Assembly: GCA_033782935.1 (NCBI GenBank)
Contig: JAWQEG010000003.1
Coordinates: forward strand, 248,001-312,000
Length of the DNA stretch: 64,000 nucleotides
Direction of reading: 5' to 3'
Origin: Petrolisthes cinctipes
Lineage: Eukaryota > Arthropoda > Malacostraca > Decapoda > Porcellanidae
The notes beneath the pieces were generated by a model. It saw only the letters and a program-made list of their open reading frames with translations, did no database searches and had not been told where the DNA came from. Position numbers and translations under genes: made by a program. Position 1 is the stretch's first letter. Each line of letters begins with the position of its first letter. This document shows, piece by piece, positions 31,539 through 43,179 of this stretch.

Positions 31539-34500
31539 TGATTGCCGGCTGGATGTCATCTCCTGGAATGTATGTGGTATCACCAGTTATGCTAAGCTCA
31601 CTCAACTCAAGGCCTATATTTTCCGTCATCATCCCAGTGTTATTTTTCTCCAGGAAGCATTTCCAGAACGGCCGCTCGCTGCTGGGCAAGCTCCTCCTCT
31701 CTCAGGTTATGTGCCATATGTTCATCTGATAAGGAATGGTCTCCAGACTTACATACATAGCTCCTTGCCACATCGCCTTCTCCGTACCTCCACTGATCCT
31801 GACATGACCTTTCAGCTATTTGAGGTTCTACCTGGGAATGGAGTACTACAACTATGTAATGTCTATTCTGCCCCAGCTAGACTCACTCTTGAGGCTCTTC
31901 CTTCTCCCACAGTGCGTGGTATGGTGTATATGGGAGATTTTAATGCTCGGCATTCTGATTTGGGTGATGGTTCTGGCTCTATTAATCGTAATGGTGTTCG
32001 TCTCCTTTCATGCATCCGCAAGCATCATCTGACACGCTGGGACACTGGCGGTGCCACTCATTGCCAGGGAGGTACTCTGGATTACATCCTCTCATCTGGC
32101 CTGATAGCATCTCAGGTCCTGTGCTCCTCCGTGCCAGACTTATTCTCTGATCACATCTCTCTTCGGTTTCATTATTCTCTAACTGCTGGGTCAAGTGCTT
32201 CAGCCACTCGTTTGCGTATTGCTCTGTCCCCTAAATATTGCCTGACTTACATATTATTTATGGACCATGTATTCCCTACATTTGACATATCATCAGCTGA
32301 ACAGTTGTACTCTGATCTTGTATCTGCTACTCATGACTTTTATAGGCTATACGTTTCCCGGCCACACCTCCAGCATCGCCATACTGCCCACTCCTGGACG
32401 CTGGATGCATGTAAACAGGAGGCAAAGGAGGAGGCTGAACGTGATAACCTACTGTTTCAAGCCAACGCAACCCCTGACCTGCTCCATCGTTACCAGATGT
32501 CTAGGGTCGCTTTAGTTGCTCTGCAGGAGTGTGCTCACACTGAGTCTTGGCAGCGGTTCACGGAGAGCATCAACCAGCAAACAAGTGTGGCTTCTATGTG
32601 GCACCTCATCCATCTGGTTGTTAATAAGACACCGGCCACTGCTCATCATCACACTCCCGCCGACTATGCCCAATAACTTGTCGATGCCTGGTCAGAACAA
32701 TCTACCTCAGACAGTCTACCCATCCACATAGAAGATGCACTCACTTCCCGTGCTGCTGTCCATCGGCTACGTCTAATATCTGCTCTGTTGCAAGATGATG
32801 CAGAGGAGATAACTGAGGAGGAGTTGTGACGTGCTCTCTTTCGGGGTAGAGCTTCTTCCCCTGGTGATGATGGTATTACTTATGCTGTGCTGCGCCTACT
32901 TCAACAAGTTCCTGGGAACCCTCTACTTCGACTGTACAATCTTTGTCATCGTGAAGGTTGTGTACCACGAGCCTGGACCAGCAGCACAATAATACCCATC
33001 CCTAAGCCCGGCACTGTGAAGTTCAGGCCTATTTCCCTGACTTCCTGTTTTTGTAAGGTTATGGAGAGAATCTTACTCAATCGTATCATGTATAGACTGC
33101 AGGATCGCCTTTCTCCATGGCTGTTTGGTTTCCTTCCCCAGTGGAGCACACACCACTGCCAAGTCGACCTGTACTCTCGCCTTTCCAGGGACAGTGTGGT
33201 GGCCTTCATTGACCTTCGAAGTGCCTTCGATATTGCTAATAGAGACGTCATTTTGGATCAACTGGTTGACTTTGGGATAAAGGGTAATCTATTACGGTGG
33301 ATTCGGGGCTACCTGAGTAACAGGACCTCCCGTGTGTTTTTCAGTGGTGCATTCAATCCTTTGCGCAGTTTTCATCTTGGTACGCCTCAAGGGGGTGTTC
33401 TCAGCCCATTGTTATTGAATATTCTGATGCATCGGCTGCTCACTACTCTCCCTGATATACCTGGAACTACAATTACGTACTATGCTGATGATATCTGTGT
33501 TCATTCTACCTCACCAAGGGATCTCCAGCGGTTTCTTGACTCCTTCTCTGTGTCCTCCTCTCACTGTGGCATTAGTGTCTCCCCAGATAAGAGCAGAATA
33601 TTCACCTGCCGCCTTCCTCAATCTCGGCCAGTGTTCACCATTGGAGGGACTGTCATTCCCATGTGTTCCCAGTATTGCTACCTGGGCGCGCCAGTCAATA
33701 TTTGGCCAATTATCCCTGCCAGACCTCAAGACCATCCCATTGTCCAGGATTTATTGGGTCGTCTCCAGCGCCGACTTACACCACTTCAATGGCTCACTAA
33801 CAACTCCTCGGGCATCTCCATCCCAGTAGCCAGGACTATCTATATTGCTTTTATCCGTTCAGTTGTTGATTACCTCTCCCCTGCTCTGATTCAACTTCCC
33901 AGGGTTACTCTTGAAACTTTAGAAAAATATCAGAATAGAGCAATGAGAATAATTCTCGGTTGTCCAATGTCGACAAGGATAGTGAACATGCAGCGTGAGT
34001 TGCGTATTCCCCTGTTAGTGGAGAGAATTTATTCTAGTGTTACTTGCTTCACTGTCAAGTGCCTCCATTTCCCACATCTTTCACCCCATTACTCTCAGTT
34101 AGTCAGGACTTCTCTTAGACCAAACTACCCGGTCCCTCCCATACTGCCTGCTGGACGTACTCTTATAAGGTCTTTTTCCTCTATGCTCCGTAGTCTTAAT
34201 ATAGATATAATGGTTGCAGACGTCCCCCCAGGGCGCCCTCCATGGATGCTACCAGCACCTGATGTGAGCTTCACACCTACTTCCAAGTCGGAACTGCCTT
34301 CTCTACAGCGGCAGTTGGCTCTGGAACACATAGAAACAGTGACGTCCTCCATCACAGATCCATACTGCCTCTACACTGATAGCTCATTGCAAGTGGATGG
34401 TACAGCAGGTTGTGCCGCTTTCTCACCTGACATGGAGTCACCTCCAGGGGGCTGGGTTGGCCGTCGTCTCTGTAACCCCTCTAGCTCAACATTGTGTGAA

Positions 34501-35198
34501 CTGTATGCCATGCTGGATGCTGTTAGTCTTGTTTGTCAATGTGGAGTGAATGCTGCCATTTTTTGTGACTCCAAACATGCCCTTCATTCCCTCTCTAGTA
34601 TTCAGCCCACACACTCTGCTGTTATTCAGCAGATTTTATCGTTTTTGGCCTTATTGCGTCATCGTAACTTGACTGTCAAATTTTTATGGGTGCCATCCCA
34701 TGTAGGTTTACGTCACAATGGTACAGTTGACAGACTCGCAAAGGAAGCCTGCCATCTGCCTCATAGTGGTGTTGGACGTCCTCTCTCCCTGACATGTTAC
34801 CTCTCTAAAGTCCGCTCCGCCGCTCTCCTCCCTGTACGGCGATGCAGGGATGCAGTATCTCCATCACACATTACGAGTGTGTCTGCCATCACAAATATTC
34901 CTACCGTCGTCGAGGCCTCATGGTTCGGAGGCACAATGTAGTCTCTGCTCGTTTGAAGCTTGGCTACTGGCCACCGTGGCAGGTTGCTGGGATGCAGGGT
35001 GAGCCTCCCTTCACTGGGTGTCGCTTGTGTCGAGCGCCTCGTGCTAACACTATTGAGCACTATTGCCTAGCCTGCCCCACTGTCCGACTCTTGCTGCCCT
35101 GGGGCCTGCCACTTGATGTGGTTTGTCGACACCTGCTGAACCATCAGGTTCTGGAGAAACTTCTGGTACGCCACCCTCGTTTTGGTGGATTTAAATAG
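31527..35198 (+). pseudogene. LINE ORF2: APE endonuclease, RT, RNase H, C-terminal knuckle
   Basis: Endonuclease (about 31545-32180) with ISWNVCGI, IFLQEAF, YMGDFNARHSD and DLFSDHISLRF. A stop at 32674-32676 and an in-frame TGA at 32827-32829 follow. RT (32887-34000) shows FRPISLTSCFCKVMERI, FIDLRSAFDIANRDVI, GTPQGGVLSPLLLNILMH and the catalytic YYADDICVHS near 33478. RNase H (about 34365-34760) has YTDSSLQ, CELYAML, CDSKHALHSL and WVPSHVGLRHNGTVDRLA. Near 34850-34941 the frame shifts, and the last segment CRLCRAPRANTIEHYCLAC (about 35020-35075) is a CCHC knuckle. Three lesions in otherwise complete sequence make this a fairly young dead copy. Confidence 0.92.
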
Positions 35199-35586
35199 GT
35201 CATAAAGTAAATATTTGTCTGTATGCTTGTGCTCCATTCTATTATGTTTTCGTGATGTGAGTGTGTCTGTGCGTGTGTATGTGTGGTTGTAGTCATTGGA
35301 TTCTCATGGGTCCCGCCTACCCGTATGTATTGTTTCCTGCCTGTTGATTGACGCTACGGCGCAATTAATTAAAAAAAAAAAAAAAAAAATGCATATTGAA
35401 AACTTATCACTGGGATTGTTTCACCCGAGCAGACGACTGAATTTCGGTCCAGTTCATATATTTCACTGATACCAGATACAACACCAGCATGTTCGTGGAT
35501 GGGGTTGCCTCGAGTCATCTGTGGCAACTGTACCTTGCATTCGAGCCTGTTCCCCTCAGGTAGTAATGCAGTCCCTTGTTGTTACA

Positions 35587-35999
35587 ATTAGTGACCCCGG
35601 AACTATACAACTCGTTTACTAGTCAGTTTACAGCAAACCAAGTTACCTACACCCTTCCACGGTCTACGAGCTGCCTACGACGACACTCCACTTCTACCGA
35701 GGCCCTACGCTCAACCGCCACGTGATTTGCTAACCTGCACTAAGGTACCCCTCACACATGTACACTCTACCCTCCTTGTTTGTTTGCATTAATATCGTCT
35801 CCCCAGTGTTCTACCCCCTCCAATATTTATCCATAACATAACACTTCCCATATAATTCCTTCCTTTCCTGACCCTACCAATGCATGTCCTTTCTTTCGGC
35901 CTCTTTCCTCCTGCGTTCCTTCCTACTAACCCCTACCTACTCATCCCATTCGTCACGTTCCCCCCATATCCTCACAACATAATATTAGATATTTTACAT
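35587..35999 (+). mobile_element. Gypsy primer-binding region and leader
   Basis: Starts attagtgaccccgg directly after the LTR end at 35586. A pyrimidine-rich leader follows, similar in composition to the leaders of the other Gypsy copies. It is cut by the minus-strand LINE near 36000, and no gag is reached. Confidence 0.6.
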
Positions 36000-36498
36000 T
36001 AATTACCATTTGCAATAGAATACAAAAAAAATATCATTCTGTTATTTATCAAGTTAGTCTGAGGAGTTATTGAAGCCAGTTTCCCCGTACAACATGCAAG
36101 TTGGCGTAAATTTATTTTACTTCTTTTTGTTTTTCCTTTTTTTGGAAAATATTTCGGTTATATTGATTTTACTTGATGAATGTTCTTTAATCCCCAAACT
36201 TCACTACCATACATGAATGGTAATATGAGTTTTTCATGTAAATAAATGCATATATCAACTGGTAAATTAAACTTATAAATCTTATTTAACCCTTAAAGGC
36301 ATACGTTATTGGACACACCTAGAATAGCATATGTTGAGTGTGACAGACTCCTATTAAGAAAAATCACAACACAAAGTTGTAATCAATTTTAATTGCTTTT
36401 CAGACCATGAAAAGAAAGATTAACTCCTCTACTTTAGTATCAATCACTTACTTAAGTAATTATGCAAAAATATATATATTCTTAATGGGGGCCTAAAG

Positions 36499-36532
<34 letters not shown>

Positions 36533-37450
36533 GCAATTAAGCTCTGAAATTTCGTATGGTGTTCTCAGGTCCCATAGCTGTGTATTGCATGTGTTAGCCT
36601 AATTTACCCATTTAAAAATAATGGAAATAATTAGTTATACCTTTACAGCATATGTGAGTCTGATGGACTCCTTACGCAATTTATCTCCCACCATGGGAGA
36701 GCGAGGTGGCGCACACACCCTTCCATAGCCAGGCCTAGCCAAAGACTGCACATAGCTGGGGTGCCTGGGTGGCATCTTCAAAAGTAGTCAAGCCACAACA
36801 TGTTAAGCCACTTCGATATCCTGACAGGGGGTGCGAATGCCTTTGAGGGTTAACAACCTCTAATAATTTGCTCGAATAATTTGTTTATTTATAGCTTCAT
36901 TAAAAAGACCGCTGGAATTAAAAGTCGTACCCAAATACACATAGTCATCAACAACATCGATATAATTATTCCCGAACTTAATTAAATGTCTTGTATCTCC
37001 TTAATTTTCCTTTGGAGAAAACAACAACTTTAATTTTATTTGTATTGAAACTGCCCTTAATTTTCTGCTATAACAATCGTGTCATCTGCATATAATCAAC
37101 AATATAAATTAAAGTACATTTCAACCTCGCTAAACTCCATTATTCAATCTGTAGCAAATGGTAAACCAATAAATGTTTCACTGATATATGCTTTAAAATC
37201 ATTGAGATATAAAGAGGACAACAATGGAGACAAGTTCTCTCCCTGCCTCACACCAACATGTATTTCCAACAGTATTTCCAACTCTTACACATGATTTTGC
37301 ATTATTGTATAAACTAAATGGTATTTGTAATACCTTACCATTTACATATGTCTTTAATAGTTTCATCCACAGATATGACCTGTCTACAGAACTGGACTGC
37401 TTATGTAATGTATCAACTTGAAAACCAAATATTGGCGCCACTTAAGACTC
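36000..37450 (-). pseudogene. LINE reverse transcriptase fragment (L2/CR1-like) split by a piggyBac-like element
   Basis: The minus strand gives FGFQVDTLHKQSSSVDRSYL and LKTYVNGKVLQIPFSLYNN (37250-37441), then YADDTIVIAEN near 37075-37107 (catalytic YADD), VDDYVYLGTTFNSSGLFNEA (about 36900-36960) and, beyond the insertion at 36290-36849, IYLHEKLILPFMYGSEVWG (about 36170-36240). This order matches the second half of a non-LTR RT. Frameshifts and stops are frequent. Confidence 0.75.
36290..36849. mobile_element. piggyBac-like non-autonomous element (TTAA target)
   Basis: Flanked by TTAA on both sides (36286-36289 and 36850-36853). Ends CCCTTAAAGGCATACG and, reverse complemented, CCCTCAAAGGCATTCG. 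Starting with CCC inside TTAA is the piggyBac signature. The LINE translation resumes across it (LLEVVNKIYKFNLPV), as expected for a TTAA insertion. The 560-bp interior includes a 30-base A run near 36507 and no transposase. Confidence 0.85.
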
Positions 37451-39111
37451 ATTAATTTGTGTTTTCTTCTCCATATAGAAGTAGATTTTTATAGTTTGGC
37501 CTCAGGACCTACGAACTGTGGCCTACTGTGAGTACGACAAAGCCGAGCTCTGGCCATCGTGTGTAGGTTACATCATCCTCATGTGTCTACTTGTTTACAA
37601 AAGCAGCCGCCATGATTCGAAAATTTGCCTACAATGGATATAACACCAACTCCTATTTACATTTGTTCGTATGTTTGCAATAATAACCTCACTATATTAT
37701 TTCAGGCTCTTAGTATTTCTGGTTCTATTCTATTAGTATGAGCTCATATTATGATTTCGAAACAGTGCCGAGTCCTTGTCCTTGCCATGGATAAAGACTT
37801 ACCAAAAGAAATTTAAGTTACGAATGAACTTATTTTTGTGAATACAGGCTCTGACACCAAGCCATACTAAGGGTGACTCACTAACTCAGAAATATGGTGG
37901 GCGGCACCAGTGATTCGATCTGTCAGCCGATTTCTAGGCAATCGCTTATTCTGGACCCTAGCTGCTGACCTTGCTAGCATGGGAAACACTCTCCCCTTCA
38001 AAAGGACAGAGTGGGGGCCGTGGCTCAAACTAGGTGGTCAGCTTTTTGGGTATACTACTGTCAATCGTATCTACTCTTTCGAGGTTTAATCCAGTTATCA
38101 TGCACAGAACATCCATGTCATAATGGTTTTACTGTGAAACACTCATGATATACCCCATAAATCCGAATGCAAATGTGTTCTGGATAGGTTGATTTTTCAC
38201 CATTGCTTTCTCTGTAGACTGGACCTTCTAAATGCAATGTCGATTTCACGGTCTCTTAAAAATCCCGATTTCAATTACGTGTTTTGTTCTTATACAATGT
38301 AAATTTGCTTTGTTTTGGAGTCACACATATATGTATATTCATTATCCTTACAGCGGAGAATGAGCTTCTATGGAATTTTGGTGAGGCTGTTGATAAAATA
38401 TTGGGCACTCTTCCCGATCGAAAATGTTTTCCACTGCTACTCACAGACGGCTTTACTTCAACTCACACGATTTTCAAGGTATGAGTTCTTATTGTTGTCC
38501 AGACCTCCACTATTAAAAAGTACAGCCTCCAGTGTGTTTGGTACCACATTGCTTGATTACTCATAGTAATAGTGAATGAATGATATAATTCAATCCTGCT
38601 AGTATCTATCACAAGGATGCTATTGAAACAAACTCACTGGTGCCAAATTTTGCCAAATCCATCAGACTCCTGCTCGTTACTAGTGGAGGCAACTAGTAGC
38701 AAAGTGTAGTGAGATCTTGTTTCTATCAATACATCTTTATCCCCCACGAAATGAATACCAATGAATTTTGCAATTATTGACACCAACATTTCCTCCATGT
38801 CCTAATATAAATTATAGTGATATTCCATATACCAACATTACTGTGATTTTAGTAAGCGTCACTGCTGCAACCATTAATTCCATTGCCACTACCCTAAGCA
38901 TTACCACCACTAAAGGTACTGTACGTTTTTAAATTATATTGACATCCCTTTCATTTGTACTATACATAACAACATTATTTAAAACACCAGTGCTCTTCTG
39001 CAAATGATATTTCCATTAGAAATTAAGAAAATATTGCTCTCAACCACATAATCGACGTTCAGAAATTTTTAACGAGCTTGTTATGAAAAATAGTTTTACA
39101 ACAAACTGTCG
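37451..39111. other. AT-rich stretch; possible SINE
   Basis: No convincing gene. At 37885-38035 the minus strand has a tRNA-like head with a good B box (agatcgaatcac) and a weaker A box, a possible SINE. A frame at 38284-38566 (plus) has no recognisable motif. Confidence 0.45.
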
Positions 39112-39650
39112 GTGGAAGTGAATGGCTACTTAAACGTGGCCCATTCATGGGCTTCCACCTTGTCCCTCCAGAGTTTTCGGTATTTCATCTTTTTCCAACT
39201 ATTGATCCAGGTAGCAAATGAGGCGCGAGCTAAACTGGGCTTCAGTTTCCTTATCTTGAAGGAATGCACGTTGGAATCGATTCCAGGCATCTTCAACTGT
39301 CAACCCCTATGCCTACAACAACGCCTTTTTCATGTTATCATCCCTGGTGGATGGTTCGAGTCAGTGACGGATGTTTAGTGTATTCCCGTCGAATAAATTC
39401 ATGAATTCGATTCCTCTTGATAGATTCTTCACTCGATGCATGGTTCTATATCCTGACCTTCTTCGTATTTCCAAAGTTGGAGACGGGGAGCGACGGCTGG
39501 GCCAGCCACGTTGCCAGGACCGTCACCGTTACCAGCCTGAATTGTCAATTGTAACATTTCCCTCTCGTACTCCATTCGTTCTTTTTCAAGTTTCCTACCC
39601 CCCAGCGGGAACCACTTTGACGTGGTGGTTGGGCTTGCGGGGCTCTGAGA
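39112..39650 (-). pseudogene. SCAN-like gag fragment of a Ty3/Gypsy element
   Basis: The minus strand reads EKERMEYEREMLQLTIQAG (coiled-coil N-terminus), APRLQLWKYEEGQDIEPCI, then, after stops, MKKALL, GLTVEDAWNRFQRAFLQDKE and AQFSSRLICYLDQ (about 39190-39290). The run 'f.eg.DIe..l', 'll..yglt.e.a..rFr....k.et..qF..rL..yld.Wl' is the capsid pattern related to the vertebrate SCAN domain, also seen in the gag at 56533-57981. Several stops; no pol follows. It may be a remnant of a second Gmr1-type element. Confidence 0.6.
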
Positions 39651-39826
39651 GCTGGCGAGCTAATATAATGTTATTGCTTTGAATAGCGAAAAGTTGCTTG
39701 TATCAAATTAGAAGATAGTACTTAAACTATTTATTGGAGAGTTTACCAGCCAATGAACAGAGGGAAACTGTCAAACGTTTACATGAGTCACCTCAGTGTG
39801 GATGATTATTATTAAACACGACTGTA

Positions 39827-40005
39827 CACTCGCGGTCAGAAATTGTGTCCCGATCCCATGGCAAGATGAATCGCAAACAGCCTAGCTTTGAAGGTTCGAA
39901 CAACTGTGCGTCTCCCTATAAAACACAGTTGTTCGAATAATCAAAGCTCGGCTAGTTGCGATTCATCGTGCCAAGGGATCAGGACACAATTTCTGACCGC
40001 GAGTG
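39827..40005. mobile_element. Hairpin MITE (TA target)
   Basis: A 179-bp near-perfect palindrome: arms of about 80 bp start CACTCGCGGTCAGAAATTGT on both sides and close on a loop of about 16 bp (39912-39927). TA flanks both ends (39825-39826, 40006-40007). No coding capacity; Tc1/mariner-like by target. Confidence 0.88.
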
Positions 40006-40814
40006 TACCTACTATCTGACTATCACGATCTCTTAATTCCTTTAATAAGAGTAGGTAAGATAAGGTATCCAAAAATAAATCACACAGTTTAACCCACAAG
40101 CCAGTTTATAATCAAACTACATAATAGGATGGTAAGGGAATTATGAAATCTCTCTCTCTCTCTCTCTCTCTCACATATTATAATCATAATATGAGGAAAA
40201 GTGATGCAAAGAATTGAGCATATCACAGAAAGTTTATTCACAGTCTTCGTCACTATTAAGGAACAAATCACCTCGGAATCACTCTCCATGTTGATAATTA
40301 CTGGATCTACATGTTTGTGGATGTTATCGGTGCACCTGTACTCATCCCCTAAACCTCTGGACCATCTCACTGCACCTTCCCACATCTCCCTTGTTGTGAT
40401 AAGAGTATCATGGTCGTTAGGTCAAACCACGCTATATCCTTTTCATATATGCACATTCAAATTATCTGCTACTATTGAATAATATAATGGTAAACGGAAT
40501 TTTATTACATATTATATATTACATACAGGTAATGGGGGGAATGATGAGAGAAAGAGAGAGGGAGGGACGGAGAGGGAAGGGATGGGGTAGCTGACGTTCA
40601 AATGTGTAGATTAGTCCTGGTGACTCATGTGACTTTGCCTTTAAACATCAAGACACCATTTGGCAATGCCCTATATATACCAAATATTAACAGGTGTCTT
40701 GTACAATGTACGCTATGTCAATGCACCATTCCGTTCAATTAATTAGGTATTTGAGAAAAACGATAACTCACCGTCCCTGAAATGGATAGTAGTAAAACAA
40801 TATGGAAGCCCTTG
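40006..40814. other. Stretch without recognisable genes; simple repeats
   Basis: Contains (TC)n at 40148-40173 and purine-rich sequence at 40538-40585. Nothing else identified. Confidence 0.6.
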
Positions 40815-41130
40815 TGTTTCTATCCGGGTGAACAGACTCTAGAATACAAGTTACAGTTTATTGGTAATACACAGCAATGCAGTACATGTAGATATAGGGA
40901 AGGCCAGCCTGTTGTGCATCATCGTGGAGAGTCGGTAGTTGCAGTGGAGAGTCTGTAGTGGTGTAGAGCAGGAACGCCATGTGTGATCGAAGCGGGAACA
41001 CGTGAATATGTAGGTGTATGACGACGGCAGGAGCGGGGCTGGTCCTTCTTCTACTGTAGCTAGCAGGATAGTCTGTCGTCTGGGTGAAGCGCGGCCCTTT
41101 TATTCAGGTGTCTACGAGCTCCCGGATGTG
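40815..41130 (-). repeat. LTR related to family B, diverged
   Basis: Shares gaagccc, gtgaacagactctagaatacaa, cagtttattggta, ggaaggccagcctg, tgatcgaagcgggaacacgtg and a TATA-like run (ccttttattc near 41095) with the LTRs at 1541, 47678 and 50969. Ends are not clear. No internal sequence is attached. Confidence 0.6.
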
Positions 41131-41811
41131 GCGTTGTCACGTGACCCAGCGCATCCACCTGGTGTGCTGCACCCATATGAATCATACCTGGGAGAAGGGA
41201 AGGAGGCTGGCGCCGGCATCCCAAGGGGGGATTAAGCTGCGACAGGGGAAAGGATTAGTGTACCCGCCAGGCTGAGCCTGGGGAATGTACAAAGGAATAA
41301 GGAATGGAGCACAATCACATGGAATGTACAGTCCGCAAAAAAAGTTTCGTTACCACCTTTATGTTAATTTTAACATCTGTAAGCGCATGAGGGTTGGTAC
41401 TCTGCCTACTTGGCTGCTAAGCCTTATCATCAGAGACTGATATCGTCTTTCCCGGGCTGCCGGGGCTGGACAGTATAGGCGGCGGAGGCATTGGCTTCTA
41501 GTAATAAAGAAGGAGGAGGAGGAGGAGGAGGGAGAGGAAAACGAAAAAAAAAGGAAAGTTAAAGGGGGAGGAAAAAATATATATGAGGATGGGAAAGAAA
41601 ATTAGGGAAGGAAGGAAGAAGAAAAGAGAAATAAATGGTGATAAAATAGGGAAAAGGAATGAATGAGACAGAGAGAGATTACGACAGGGAAGAACTGAGA
41701 GAAAAAGAATAGGGAAATTTCTAGTAGCTTTCAACGAGATAGGATGGGTGCTCGTCGCTCTTATGCACTGCTATGCCAGCTTAATAAACTTACATTAAAC
41801 CTATGAAATCC
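41131..41811. other. Non-coding stretch with Tc1-like end and purine-rich repeat
   Basis: At 41326 acagtccgcaaaaaaagtttcg resembles a Tc1/mariner terminal repeat without a partner in view. 41505-41700 is purine-rich low complexity. Confidence 0.5.
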
Positions 41812-43179
41812 TTACTCTAATATAATGCAACAGCATTTCTCCCAGTTTTCATTTGTAATTGTACCAAGTGCCTCATGTATAAGTGGCTTCATGTCCGCAT
41901 TCCTGAATATATTTTTCTTAGAAGCATAGCCTTTGAGCTCAGCCCATATCAGCTCAATAGGGTTATACTGGCAGTGATACGGGGGCAGGCGTACAACCCT
42001 ATGGCCGTGCTCTGAGGCAATCGTGTCAGTCACAAAATTTGTGTCAGCAGCAGTCATATGGCGGGTTCAAGTTGCATCAGTTGCACGTTTACGAGACCCT
42101 CAGGTACTGTTACGCCCATTTTTTTCCAGCTATTCTCTTATCACAGCTTTATTGTTGGACATTGTTGGTGGTTTATGCATTTTCCTTGAGTGATGTGATG
42201 CATTATCCATCAAGATAATTGAAGACGGAGGAATGTTTGGTATCAGCTGTGTCTTCCACCACTTTTCGAATGTCTCTGCATTCATGTGATCATGGTAATC
42301 TCCAATATTTTTTGCTTGGAAGATCAGAGCAGCTCCGGGAACAATTCCATCTTTAGTCCCTACATGAAGAATTATCCAACGTCCGCCTTTCCCTGTCGGT
42401 ACTCGGATACCCTCAGCCTTGTCTGATGTGTTGTCTACCCAGCACTTTGAAACAGTATAGTTCTGGTTGAGCCAGGTTTCATCCAAGTAAACGATGTGTT
42501 TCTCAGAACGTGTAAGGGTGTTCATTTCTTCCAAGAAGTGGTACCTTGCCGAAACTAAGTCGCTGCGCTCCATCAGGAATTTCCTTCCATCAACTTGTGC
42601 ATATTTAAATCCTATTTTCTTTAATATTTTCCTTAATGTTTCTCGCCCACCATGGTAGGCCAGATTCTCCTTGATTTCTGCATGAACTGTTTCAAGTGTG
42701 GGGATTTCTTTCCTTTCATAAAACCTGAGAACAGTTCTGTGTAGCACACCTTCATTAAAATCATCCAAGAAATCTGCAACAGGCGTTGCACGTTTCCTTT
42801 TTTGGGGAGACGTAAATTTTCGAGAGTTGTTTTCTTCTAAATGGTCTTTTGCTTCTCTGCATATGGTCTCGATTCTCCTTTTGCTGAGGTTTGTTGCTGC
42901 GGCTGTTCTGCAAATAGCCTTGTTGACATCCTCCAACATTCCTCCATTCTCCTTCTCCTGTACAAAATACTGGCTTACTCTGAAGACAATTTCCTTGGCT
43001 TGACTATGAAGGTGGGAGCTTGTTTCCTGAGCTGCAATCGTGTCAGAGTCAAGATGGAAAATGAACACTGGGAGCACTTGACAGAAGTTTAAATACTCCC
43101 CTGCCCTGTTAATTACCTCCCAAGAGATACATATGTACCGTGTTCCAGGTGTTGGGAGGTGATGGGTATTGCCACTCAT
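41812..43179 (-). pseudogene. DDE transposase of the IS630-Tc1-mariner type, long D-E spacing
   Basis: The first frame (42130-43179, about 350 codons) holds a helix-rich DNA-binding region, FLDDFNEGVLHRTVLRFYE, a YLDETWLNQNYTVSKCWV segment with the first Asp (about 42490) and SIILMDNASHH with the second Asp (about 42210). After a frame break and stops, 41812-42057 gives HRVVRLPPYHCQYNPIELIW with the catalytic Glu. The second-Asp-to-Glu distance is roughly 80 residues, much longer than the 34 of classic Tc1/mariner. It probably belongs to one of the long-spacing families of this superfamily. I could not find matching terminal repeats. The C-terminal break makes it inactive. Confidence 0.82.

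Larger units (their letters stand above)
29777..35389 (+). mobile_element. Near-complete I-type LINE
   Basis: About 5.6 kb: GT-rich 5' leader, ORF1 (30063-31538), ORF2 (about 31527-35198), short 3' UTR and a poly(A) tail of 19 (35371-35389). A 9-bp near-duplication (atgtatatt at 29768-29776, atgcatatt at 35389-35397) fits target-primed insertion. It lies inside the MITE that splits the LTR. Confidence 0.85.
29687..35530. mobile_element. TA-target MITE, itself interrupted by a LINE
   Basis: Left end CAGTTGCCATCAGATGACTC; right end, reverse complemented, CAGTTGCCACAGATGACTCG: inverted repeats differing by one indel, flanked by TA (29685-29686 and 35531-35532). The first seven bases equal those of the MITE at 8260-8576, so a Tc1/mariner-like origin is likely. 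With the LINE (29777-35389) removed the element is about 230 bp. Confidence 0.75.
29472..35586 (+). repeat. Gypsy LTR (family A) split by nested insertions
   Basis: The left part (29472-29686) and right part (35531-35586) are consecutive pieces of one LTR. The left ends aataaacagTA and the right resumes TAccttgcattcgagcctgttc. This matches the uninterrupted sequence in the LTR at 52396-52819 (aataaactgtacttagtattcgag on its strand). The 3' end TTACA is followed at 35587 by a primer-site-like agtgaccccgg, so this is a 5' LTR. Everything between 29687 and 35530 is insertion. Confidence 0.8.
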
